From the IMG/VR virus record IMGVR_UViG_3300030085_003713, positions 39,949-80,930 of that record: DNA of 40,982 bases. One strand, given 5' to 3'. Below are positions 31,990 to 40,000 of this stretch, piece by piece (within the stretch, counting starts at the first letter, position 1; the number at the start of each line of letters is the position of its first letter). The position numbers and the translations under genes were made by a program. This stretch comes from a virus. Below the pieces are notes generated by a model. That model was not told the DNA's origin and made no database searches. It was given only the letters and a program-made list of their open reading frames with translations.

Positions 31990-32361
31990 ATGGATAGTGA
32001 TAAGATTGCAAATGACTATGAATATTCTCGACAAACTTATTATGAGTTAATCGAGAAAGGCAAAGATGCCCTTGACTTGGCTATTGAGATTGCTCAACAG
32101 TCCGAGCATCCACGTGCTATCGAAGTCTTATCTGGTATGATTAAGAATGTCGGTGATGTAAATGACAAGTTAATGGATCTAAACAAAAAGAATAAAGACA
32201 TTAATAAAAATGATATTCCTATGAAGGCTGAAGGCACAACTAATAATAATTTGTTTATTGGTTCTACAACTGATTTACAAAGAATGTTACAAGATGTAGA
32301 AAAGACTGCAAAGCCAGCTAATAACGTGATAGATTTGACGCCCAGATTAAAAGATGAATGA
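31990..32361 (+). CDS. 16: Terminase small subunit gp16 (T4-like)
   Basis: About 123 residues from the ATG at 31990, which has AGGTG at the right distance; a GTG at 31975 would overlap gp15. SEHPRAIEVLSGMIKNVGDVNDKLMDL and FIGSTTDLQRML correspond to the central helix and C-terminal segment of T4 gp16 (FMGSPTEL). It forms the ring that regulates DNA packaging with gp17. The end overlaps the gp17 start by eight bases. Confidence 0.88.
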   Translation: MDSDKIANDYEYSRQTYYELIEKGKDALDLAIEIAQQSEHPRAIEVLSGMIKNVGDVNDKLMDLNKKNKDINKNDIPMKAEGTTNNNLFIGSTTDLQRMLQDVEKTAKPANNVIDLTPRLKDE

Positions 32362-33940
32362 TGGATACTTAGGGAATCCAAATGTAAAACGTGACGGTAT
32401 TGTCACTTCATGGTCCCAGCAAGAAATAATAGAATACCAAACGTGTATGAAAGATCCCATACACTTTGCACGAAAGTATTGTAAAGTTATTTCGTTAGAC
32501 CAAGGTCTTGTGGACTTTGATCTATATCCTTATCAAGAAAAAATGTTCAATCATTTTACTAATCATAGATTTAATATTGTTCTTGCGTGTCGTCAGTCTG
32601 GTAAATCTATATCATCTGTTGCATATATTCTATGGTTTGCATTATTTCATTCAGAGAAAACTGTTGCGATACTAGCTAACAAAGGTGCGACTGCCCGTGA
32701 GATGTTGGCACGCATCACGTTAATGCTCGAGAACCTACCGTTCTTTTTACAACCAGGAACTAAGGCATTAAACAAAGGTTCTTTAGAATTTTCAAATAAT
32801 AGTAAGATTATTGCTGCGGCCACGAGTGGTAACTCTATTCGTGGTTTGTCTATTAACTTATTGTTCTTAGACGAGTTTGCATTTGTGGAACATGATGCTC
32901 AATTCTTTACATCAACTTATCCCGTTATTTCATCTGGTAAAGATACAAAAGTTATTATTACTTCTACAGCAAATGGTATTGGTAATGTCTTCCATAAAAT
33001 ATGGGAAGGCGCAATGCAAAAGACTAATAACTTTAATCCATTTCGTGTTGACTGGTGGGATGTTCCTGGTCGAGATGATAAATGGAAACAAGAGACAATA
33101 GCTAATACATCTCAATTACAATTTGATCAAGAGTTTGGGAATACATTTTTCGGAACAGGTGATACATTAATTAATGCTGAGACCTTAATGGGATTGAGGG
33201 CTAAACCACCAATTCAAGTGAAAGGTGATGCACTAATTTATGAAGAAGCGCAGAAAAAACATGAATATGTTATTTTAGTTGATGTTGCGAAGGGAAGAGG
33301 TCAGGATTATAGTACTTTTAATGTGATCGATATTAGCACGAGGCCTTTTAAACAGGTTGCTGTTTATCGCAATAACCTTATCTCTCCGATACTCTTCCCA
33401 GATTTTATTTATAAATTTGCGAAAGCCTACAACAATGCTTATGTTGTTGTAGAATCAAATGATGCTGGACAAGTTGTATGTAATGGATTATATTATGAAA
33501 TGGAATATGAGAACTTACATACTGAATCAGCGGTAAAGGCTAACGGTCTTGGCATAGAAATGACAAGAAAAGTAAAAAGAATAGGATGTTCATCATTCAA
33601 AGATCTATTAGAGAATAATAAACTAGAAATAAATGATGAACAAACTATATTAGAAATATCTACATTTGAAGCGAAAGGCCAATCGTATGAGGCCTCTTCA
33701 GGCAATCATGACGATCTTGTCATGAATTTTGTATTATTTGGTTATTTTGCAGGTACTAACTACTTTAGTGAAATGACTGATATTAATTTAAAAGAAATGT
33801 TATTCGAACAAAGAATGAAAGAAATAGAAGCTGATGTTTTACCATTTGGTTTCGTAGACGACGGGTTGCCACAAGTGCCACAATTTATAGATGAAGAGAA
33901 GGCTGCATGGCAAATAGAACAACCAATTGTGGATTATTAG
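32354..33940 (+). CDS. 17: Terminase large subunit gp17 (T4-like)
   Basis: 528 residues. The ATPase has Walker A CRQSGKS (79-85) and Walker B LLFLDE (169-174); the nuclease domain begins with ILVDVAKGRGQDYS (about 309-322), whose Asp residues bind the metals. This is the packaging motor that cuts concatemers and pumps DNA into the prohead. It is shorter at the N-terminus than T4 gp17 (610). It starts within the gp16 stop region, as in many T4-like genomes. Confidence 0.96.
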   Translation: MNDGYLGNPNVKRDGIVTSWSQQEIIEYQTCMKDPIHFARKYCKVISLDQGLVDFDLYPYQEKMFNHFTNHRFNIVLACRQSGKSISSVAYILWFALFHSEKTVAILANKGATAREMLARITLMLENLPFFLQPGTKALNKGSLEFSNNSKIIAAATSGNSIRGLSINLLFLDEFAFVEHDAQFFTSTYPVISSGKDTKVIITSTANGIGNVFHKIWEGAMQKTNNFNPFRVDWWDVPGRDDKWKQETIANTSQLQFDQEFGNTFFGTGDTLINAETLMGLRAKPPIQVKGDALIYEEAQKKHEYVILVDVAKGRGQDYSTFNVIDISTRPFKQVAVYRNNLISPILFPDFIYKFAKAYNNAYVVVESNDAGQVVCNGLYYEMEYENLHTESAVKANGLGIEMTRKVKRIGCSSFKDLLENNKLEINDEQTILEISTFEAKGQSYEASSGNHDDLVMNFVLFGYFAGTNYFSEMTDINLKEMLFEQRMKEIEADVLPFGFVDDGLPQVPQFIDEEKAAWQIEQPIVDY

Positions 33941-33945
33941 AAAGT

Positions 33946-33953
33946 TATAAATA
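33946..33953 (+). promoter_or_regulatory. T4-type late promoter before gp18
   Basis: Exact TATAAATA within AAAGTTATAAATA, just after the gp17 stop and 60 bases before the gp18 ATG. Confidence 0.8.
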
Positions 33954-34013
33954 ATGACATATTGAAAACCCGCCGTATTATGAACATCTTATCATTAGTA
34001 AAGGAAAAAACAC

Positions 34014-35738
34014 ATGGCACTTGGAGTACCTTCATCAAGTCCTGCCGTAATAATCAAAGAAGTAGATGCTTCAGCCAGTATTCAAACGGCCGCAACTACA
34101 ATAGGAGGATCGGTAGGCAACTTTCGTTGGGGACCAGTGGGAACACCAGTTACAATTTCAACAGAAACTGAACTGGCTAATACATTTGGTAATCCCGATG
34201 ACGCCCATTCGATTGACTTCCATTCTGTCGCATATTATTTGAGATATGCAGATAATCTGAAAGTCGTTCGAGCTACCAATGCAACAGCTAAAAATGCTCA
34301 CGATGCTGACCAAACAGGTACAGATCCAGCAATTAACACAGCTGCTGATTGGGACACACAAATTTCAGCAAGAGATTCAGACAAGCACACGTTCATTGCA
34401 AAATGGCCAGGTGCAATGGGTAATTCTCTTAAAGTAGAAGTATGTCCAGCTTCATCTGGAGACTCAGCCTTCAATGGTTGGACACATAAAGGAAACTTTG
34501 ACGCTGCACCAGGAACATCAACATACGCTTCTGCCCGAAGCGGTCAATTTGACGAAGCTCACGTAGCGGTCATTGATGAAGATGGTTCGTTTGCAGACAT
34601 AGGAACAGTACTAGAAGTTTTCCCATTCGTATCTTTGGCATCTGATGCTAAAGCAATCGATGGGTCATCTAGCTATATCAAAGAAGTAGTTAACAACGGT
34701 TCAGAATATGTATGGATGGCCGGTTTTGGTGTAACTGGTTCAAAATTTGATTCAGCTGCTGGTGGTACTGCCGCTTCTACTAACTTTTCAAATACAACTC
34801 GTACATCAGTATCATTAGCTGATGGTGTAAATGCCGCGGCAATGTCTGCCGGTGATTACCAAACAGCATTCGATGAACTAGAAGATGCTGATACAGTTGA
34901 CGTTGATATCCTGTTTACACCTAGTATGTCTACAGGAGAACTAACTAGAACAGTAGTTAATGACGTAGTTGCAACTGCGGAAGCTAGAAAAGATTGCGTT
35001 GTAGCCGCTTCGCCTCCTCGTTCAGCTGTTGTAGGTGTTAACTCAGCCGCAACAATGAATACGAATGTAATCACTGAGGCAAATCAGTATACAATGTCTA
35101 ACTATCTAGTAGTTGATAACAACTTCTTAAAAGTTTATGATAAATATAACGATAAGTTTATTCAAATTCCTGCCGCTTCTTCAACAGCTGGTATCATGGC
35201 CGCAACGGATAATAACGCTGCTCCATGGGTATCACCTGCTGGTTCAAGGCGTGGTAATTATTTGGGTATTACTTCGGTGGCATACTCACCGACTAAAGCT
35301 CAACGAGATGCACTATATAAAGCTGGTATAAATCCAGTTGCAAATATTCCTGGTCAAGGAGTATTATTATTTGGTGATAAGACTCACGTAACTAAACCAT
35401 CGGCATTTAGCCGAATTAATGTGCGTAGGCTCTTTACTACTCTCGAAAAAGCAATTGGAGATTTTGCTAAGCAATCTCTCTTTGAACTCAACGATGAGTT
35501 TACACGAGCGGAATTTGTGAACAACGTAGAACCTCTACTTCGTGAAGTAAAAGGTCGACGAGGTATCACAGACTTTAAAGTTGTTTGCGACGAAACAAAC
35601 AATACGCCGTCAGTAGTAGACAGAAATGAATTTGTGGCGACGATCTTCATCAAGCCAGCACGCTCAATCAACTTCATCACGCTTAATTTCGTGGCGACTA
35701 GATCCGGTGCTGAGTTTGAAGAAGTAGTTGGCATATAG
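34014..35738 (+). CDS. 18: Tail sheath protein gp18 (T4-like)
   Basis: 574 residues, ATG behind AAGGA. MALGVPSSSPAVIIKEVDAS is the typical gp18 N-terminus, followed by GGSVGNFRWGPVGTP. The C-terminal third (LFGDKTH through RINVRRLFTTLEKAI to the end) is the conserved sheath core that locks the helical rings. The variable middle is shorter than in T4 (659 in total). It contracts to drive the tube through the envelope. Confidence 0.96.
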   Translation: MALGVPSSSPAVIIKEVDASASIQTAATTIGGSVGNFRWGPVGTPVTISTETELANTFGNPDDAHSIDFHSVAYYLRYADNLKVVRATNATAKNAHDADQTGTDPAINTAADWDTQISARDSDKHTFIAKWPGAMGNSLKVEVCPASSGDSAFNGWTHKGNFDAAPGTSTYASARSGQFDEAHVAVIDEDGSFADIGTVLEVFPFVSLASDAKAIDGSSSYIKEVVNNGSEYVWMAGFGVTGSKFDSAAGGTAASTNFSNTTRTSVSLADGVNAAAMSAGDYQTAFDELEDADTVDVDILFTPSMSTGELTRTVVNDVVATAEARKDCVVAASPPRSAVVGVNSAATMNTNVITEANQYTMSNYLVVDNNFLKVYDKYNDKFIQIPAASSTAGIMAATDNNAAPWVSPAGSRRGNYLGITSVAYSPTKAQRDALYKAGINPVANIPGQGVLLFGDKTHVTKPSAFSRINVRRLFTTLEKAIGDFAKQSLFELNDEFTRAEFVNNVEPLLREVKGRRGITDFKVVCDETNNTPSVVDRNEFVATIFIKPARSINFITLNFVATRSGAEFEEVVGI

Positions 35739-35758
35739 TAGCGCTAAGGAGATAAAAC

Positions 35759-36286
35759 ATGGCTATTCTAGGAGTAGACGATTTTAAAGCCAAGCTGCGT
35801 GGTGGCGGCGCTCGAAGTAATCTGTTCAAAGTTACACTTAACTTTCCAGGCTATGCGGGCGGAGACCTAGAAATTACGTCCTTTATGTGTAAAGGTGCGC
35901 AACTTCCAGGTTCAGTGATTACACCTGTACCGATCATGTTCCGTGGTCGTACATTACAAATTGCTGGCGAACGCGAATTTCAGCCTTGGACTGTAACAAT
36001 CATCAACGATACGGACTTTATTGTACGTGACGCGATGGAACGTTGGATGAACGGCATTAATGGTCATACGACTAATGCTGGTCTCGTAAATCCAATTGAC
36101 TATCAAGCTGATTTAGTTGTAGAACAACTTGATCGTGACGAATCAGTTATCAAGAAATATACCTTTAGAGGTGCATTTCCAACTAATATAGATCCAATCG
36201 ATCTTAATTACGATAACACAGGAGCGATTGAAGAGTTTGCGGTGGAGTTCCAGATCCAATACTGGGAATCTAATACCACTTCGTAA
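35759..36286 (+). CDS. 19: Tail tube protein gp19 (T4-like)
   Basis: 175 residues, close to T4 gp19 (163). The start MAILGVDDFKAKLRGGGARSN and the FQPWTVTIINDTDF segment are typical of T4-like tube proteins, which stack as hexamers inside the sheath. A good ribosome site (AAGGAG) precedes the ATG. It is followed by a late promoter and a strong hairpin before gp20. Confidence 0.95.
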   Translation: MAILGVDDFKAKLRGGGARSNLFKVTLNFPGYAGGDLEITSFMCKGAQLPGSVITPVPIMFRGRTLQIAGEREFQPWTVTIINDTDFIVRDAMERWMNGINGHTTNAGLVNPIDYQADLVVEQLDRDESVIKKYTFRGAFPTNIDPIDLNYDNTGAIEEFAVEFQIQYWESNTTS

Positions 36287-36291
36287 GCTAA

Positions 36292-36299
36292 TATAAATA
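36292..36299 (+). promoter_or_regulatory. T4-type late promoter before gp20
   Basis: Exact TATAAATA, 53 bases before the gp20 ATG at 36353. With the usual start a few bases downstream, the transcript would begin at the hairpin at 36306-36325. Confidence 0.8.
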
Positions 36300-36305
36300 A
36301 TATGT

Positions 36306-36325
36306 AAAGGGCCGAAAGGCCCTTT
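36306..36325 (+). terminator. GNRA-loop hairpin: terminator of gp18-gp19 or 5' leader structure of gp20
   Basis: A perfect 8-bp stem (AAAGGGCC with GGCCCTTT) capped by GAAA. A run of T is present only nine bases after the stem (36335-36340), so its identity as an intrinsic terminator is uncertain. It lies six bases after the late octamer, where a late transcript would start. Confidence 0.65.
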
Positions 36326-36352
36326 GCTAAACTATTTTTTGTGGAAGAGAAC

Positions 36353-37885
36353 ATGGCAGAGAATAACGGATTTACATTATTTGGATTTGAAATACGTAGA
36401 AAGCAAGACAAGCCTTCTAAAAAGAATCAGTTAGATTCAATTGTACCGCCCATCGATGAAGATGGTGCTGGATACGTAACTGCGTCCGGATCTCACTTCG
36501 GTCAATATGTTAATATTGACGGTGACGAATTTAAAGATAATATATTAAAGATTAAGCAATACCGCGGTGTTGCTATGCATCCAGAAGTTGATGCAGCGAT
36601 TGAAGACATTGTAAATGAAGCAGTATCTATTGCAAATGATGGTTCAACAGTTAGTGTTAATATGGATAACGTTGAAATATCAGATAAAATTAAGAAAACT
36701 ATTCAAGAAGAATTTAAAAACATATGTGTAATGCTTAAGTTTAATGAACTAGGGCATGACATCTTCCGTCGTTGGTATGTAGACGGTCGAATTTATCATC
36801 ATCTCGTAGTTAACGAAGCAAACGTAAAATTAGGTATACAAGATATACGTCCTATTGATGCTACGAAGATACGTAAAGTAAAAGAGATTAAAAAGAAGAA
36901 AGACCCGATTACAGGTGCTGAACTAATTGAAAAGGTTGATGAACACTTTATCTACCAAGAGAAACCAGGTCAAACTAAACAAGGCGTTAAACTTACAACA
37001 GACGCCGTGAGTTATGTTACATCTGGTCTATTAGATCAGGATCGTAAAAGAGTTATATCATATCTTCAAAAATCACTAAAGCCATTAAACCAGTTAAGAA
37101 TGATGGAAGACTCATTAGTCATCTATCGTCTGGCACGTGCACCTGAACGTCGTATATTTTATATTGATGTAGGTAACTTGCCAACCGGTAAGGCAGAAGA
37201 GTACATGAAAAAAATCATGACTCAATACCGTAACAAACTAGTGTACGATGCCACAACCGGTAAATTAAAAGATGACCGTAAGCATATGTCAATGCTTGAA
37301 GATTTTTGGTTACCACGTAAGGAAGGTGGACGAGGAACTGAGATTAGTACATTGCCAGGTGGTGAAAACCTTGGACAAATTGACGATATAATTTATTTCC
37401 AAAAACGTCTATATAAATCTCTAAACGTCCCTATCTCACGTCTTGAGCAAGACCAATCAGCCAATATACTTGGTCGATCAACTGAAATTAATAGAGATGA
37501 ACTTAAATTTCAAAAGTTTATCGAACGTTTACGTCGTAGATTTGGTGCGTTATTCTTAGAAATTCTTCGTAAGCAACTTATCTTAAAGGGTATTATTGCA
37601 GATGAGGATTGGAAAGAATGGGCAAATGATCTAGTTGTAGAATTTGCTCATGATAACCATTTTGCTGAATTACGTGACGCTGAACTTATCCGTGAACGTT
37701 TACAAACAATGGATTTAGCTCAAAACTATGTAGGTACATACTACTCAAAAGAATGGGTAATGAAAAATATCTTAATGCTTGACGATGAAGAAGCTGAACG
37801 TATTAAGAAAGAAATTGACGGTGAAATTAAATCTGGCGAAGTCGAAGTAGACGACGAAGCAGAAACACAAGGAGATAATGAATGA
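36353..37885 (+). CDS. 20: Portal vertex protein gp20 (T4-like)
   Basis: 510 residues from the ATG at 36353, which follows GGAAGAG; a GTG at 36341 is in frame but lies at the ribosome site. AMHPEVDAAIEDIVNEAV, LAPE-like RAPERRIFYIDVGNLP and KHMSMLEDFWLPRKEGGRGTEI are conserved portal segments. The dodecamer forms the DNA entry ring and nucleates head assembly. T4 gp20 has 524 residues. Its stop overlaps the next start as ATGA. Confidence 0.96.
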   Translation: MAENNGFTLFGFEIRRKQDKPSKKNQLDSIVPPIDEDGAGYVTASGSHFGQYVNIDGDEFKDNILKIKQYRGVAMHPEVDAAIEDIVNEAVSIANDGSTVSVNMDNVEISDKIKKTIQEEFKNICVMLKFNELGHDIFRRWYVDGRIYHHLVVNEANVKLGIQDIRPIDATKIRKVKEIKKKKDPITGAELIEKVDEHFIYQEKPGQTKQGVKLTTDAVSYVTSGLLDQDRKRVISYLQKSLKPLNQLRMMEDSLVIYRLARAPERRIFYIDVGNLPTGKAEEYMKKIMTQYRNKLVYDATTGKLKDDRKHMSMLEDFWLPRKEGGRGTEISTLPGGENLGQIDDIIYFQKRLYKSLNVPISRLEQDQSANILGRSTEINRDELKFQKFIERLRRRFGALFLEILRKQLILKGIIADEDWKEWANDLVVEFAHDNHFAELRDAELIRERLQTMDLAQNYVGTYYSKEWVMKNILMLDDEEAERIKKEIDGEIKSGEVEVDDEAETQGDNE

Positions 37886-38220
37886 ACGATGAAGCCGAAG
37901 TAATGGAGCCCGAAGCAGAGGCACCTGAAGTAAATCCTATCGAATCAATGGTAGATAATATATTTTCAAAAAACTTTGCTGGAGCACAAACAACTTTTAA
38001 TGACTTAATCGGAGATAGAATGACTGCGGCATTAGATGCTGAGAAAATTGCTATTGCTCAACAAGTATATAACGGCTTAGATGCTGAAGAAGAAGAGCAA
38101 TTAGAAATGGATCTAGAAGATGACGTCGAAGAGGAGGAAACTCCTGAAGATGGCGCAGAAGAATTTACTGATGAAACACCAGGTTTTACTGGTGATGAGG
38201 AACCAGAAGTAGAAGATTAA
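37882..38220 (+). CDS. 67: Prohead core protein, gp67-like
   Basis: 112 residues, extremely acidic. The middle (NPIESMVDNIFSKNFAGAQTTFNDLIGDRMTAAL) resembles gp67 of T4-like phages, and the gene is in the gp67 position between portal and protease. T4 gp67 is a small acidic core protein that is cleaved by gp21. The C-terminal 40 residues are almost all Asp and Glu. No separate gp68 is seen. Homology rests on position and this short segment. Confidence 0.72.
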   Translation: MNDEAEVMEPEAEAPEVNPIESMVDNIFSKNFAGAQTTFNDLIGDRMTAALDAEKIAIAQQVYNGLDAEEEEQLEMDLEDDVEEEETPEDGAEEFTDETPGFTGDEEPEVED

Positions 38221-38225
38221 ATTGT

Positions 38226-38233
38226 TATAAATA
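38226..38233 (+). promoter_or_regulatory. T4-type late promoter before gp21
   Basis: Exact TATAAATA just after the core-protein stop, 32 bases before the gp21 ATG at 38266. Confidence 0.78.
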
Positions 38234-38265
38234 AATGTAACAAAAATATCACAGTCGGGATAAAA

Positions 38266-38928
38266 ATGAAACTTATTACAGAATACAACGAAACAGACGT
38301 TCAATGTTTAGTTGAGAAAAAAGAAGATGGCTCGAAGAAATATCTTATCGAGGGTGTTTTTGCTATGGCCGATTCAAAAAACCGTAATGGTAGAATTTAT
38401 CCTAAGGATATATTAGAAAAAGCCGTCAACAAATATGTTGACGATCAGGTTAGTACTAAACGATCTGTTGGAGAGCTAAACCATCCGGAAGGCCCAACAG
38501 TTAATTTAGACAAAGTTTCCCATCTAATTACCGATCTTCAATTTGAGGGTAATAATGTGATGGGCAAGGCACAAGTGCTGGATACTCCTATGGGGCAAAT
38601 TGTAAAAGGTTTGTTGGAAGGTGGTGTTCAACTCGGCGTGTCAACTCGTGGTATGGGAAGTCTTGAGCAGCGTAATGGCGCAGCGGTCGTTAAAGACGAC
38701 TTTATTCTTAACACGGTAGATATCGTGCAAGATCCATCCGCACCGAATGCATTCGTTAATGGAATTATGGAAGGTGTAGACTGGGTTTGGAATAATGGCA
38801 TTATTGAGGCTAGGACAATTGAAAAAATGGAGACTGAAATTAAACAAGCTCCACGCACTGATCTCTATGAGACACAGGTTCGTGAGTATAAGAATTTCCT
38901 CTCGTTACTCAAACAAAAGAGCATGTAA
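38266..38928 (+). CDS. 21: Prohead maturation protease gp21 (T4-like)
   Basis: 220 residues. The catalytic His and Ser of the herpesvirus-assemblin-like serine protease fold are visible in GELNHPE (H73) and LGVSTRGMG (S126). It cleaves the scaffold, core proteins and gp23 after Glu in I/L-x-E sites during head maturation. It lies between the core protein and the scaffold as in T4. Confidence 0.95.
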   Translation: MKLITEYNETDVQCLVEKKEDGSKKYLIEGVFAMADSKNRNGRIYPKDILEKAVNKYVDDQVSTKRSVGELNHPEGPTVNLDKVSHLITDLQFEGNNVMGKAQVLDTPMGQIVKGLLEGGVQLGVSTRGMGSLEQRNGAAVVKDDFILNTVDIVQDPSAPNAFVNGIMEGVDWVWNNGIIEARTIEKMETEIKQAPRTDLYETQVREYKNFLSLLKQKSM

Positions 38929-38939
38929 AGGAGAATAGC

Positions 38940-39986
38940 ATGTCTGATCTTGAAAATCAGGTCACCGAAGCAGATCTCCATGACGAGGACGTTGTGGAAG
39001 AGGCTCACGACCCAAAGAACGCAGAGGACGCATCTGTCGCATCTGTAAAAGGCGCAGCTGGTAAAACAGCTAAGGCTCCAGAGCCAGCACCTAAGCAGGG
39101 CACACATGAACCAATGCCGAAAACAAAAGCAGGTATGTTGCAGGCTATGTACACAAAGATGAGCAAAATGAATAAGGCATCTTTGCAAGCCGCTTACGGA
39201 AAAATGCATGACGACGTTGAAGTAGACGACGAAAAAGCAATTATGGAAAACCCAGAAGTTGCTTATGACTACGAAGGCGAATTAAATGCACTAGTTGAAT
39301 CTGAAGCAACTCTCTCAGAAGAGTTCAAAGAGAAAACTGCCGTAATTTTCGAATCAGCTATGAAAGCAAAATTAAGCGAAGAAATCACCAAATTGGAAGA
39401 GAACTATGCTAATGAGCTTGCTGAAGAGATTAAAGCAACAAAATCTGATCTCGTAGAAAAAGTAGATTCTTACCTAAACTACGTAGTTGAACAGTGGATG
39501 GAAGACAATAAACTGGCTGTACAGTCTGGTTTACGTACTGAAATCGCTGAAACTTTCATGAACAAACTAAAAGACGTATTCACAGAGTCTTATATCGAAG
39601 TGCCAGAAAGCAAAATCGACTTAGTCGACGAGCTATCTGATCAAGTCGAAGAGCTCGAAGAAGCGTTAAATGTTCGTACGGAAGAAGCGCTAGAGCAAGC
39701 CAAGACAATAGAAGATTATAAGCGTGCAGCTATTGTAGCTGAAGCTTCAAAAGATCTTCCTGACACACAAGCTGAAAAGCTTGCAGGTCTTGTTGAATCT
39801 ATCGATTTCGATGACGAAGAAACTTTCGCTAAGAAAGTGGCAACCGTCAAAGAAGCACATTTTGCGGCGCCAGCCGTGGAATCCACTATTGCTGAAGAAA
39901 CAGATGTTGACTCAGAGGCAGATACAGAAGAAGTTTCTGCAACTATGGCTCAGTATTTGTCAGCAATCAGAAAAACATCTAAATAA
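38940..39986 (+). CDS. 22: Prohead scaffold protein gp22 (T4-like)
   Basis: 348 residues, longer than T4 gp22 (269). It is highly acidic and helical with long coiled-coil-like Glu/Lys stretches, as expected for a scaffold; the segment VFTESYIEVPESKIDLVDELSDQVEELEEAL and the end TMAQYLSAIRKTSK are typical of marine gp22. The first 80 residues are a Lys/Pro/Ala-rich extension. GGAG precedes the ATG. Confidence 0.92.
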   Translation: MSDLENQVTEADLHDEDVVEEAHDPKNAEDASVASVKGAAGKTAKAPEPAPKQGTHEPMPKTKAGMLQAMYTKMSKMNKASLQAAYGKMHDDVEVDDEKAIMENPEVAYDYEGELNALVESEATLSEEFKEKTAVIFESAMKAKLSEEITKLEENYANELAEEIKATKSDLVEKVDSYLNYVVEQWMEDNKLAVQSGLRTEIAETFMNKLKDVFTESYIEVPESKIDLVDELSDQVEELEEALNVRTEEALEQAKTIEDYKRAAIVAEASKDLPDTQAEKLAGLVESIDFDDEETFAKKVATVKEAHFAAPAVESTIAEETDVDSEADTEEVSATMAQYLSAIRKTSK

Positions 39987-40000
39987 GGGAGATCCAAGAG

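Noticed and set aside
33406-33413. Leftward late-promoter octamer inside gp17
   Set aside because: There is no leftward gene near it, so it is a chance match in AT-rich DNA.
33962-34171. A 69-codon + frame across the gp18 start
   Set aside because: It is out of frame with gp18, basic and low in complexity, and the gp18 start has the ribosome site.
38865-39209. A 114-codon Cys-rich - strand frame
   Set aside because: It is antisense to the gp21 end and gp22 start; its Cys and His content comes from complementing Ala/Lys codons.
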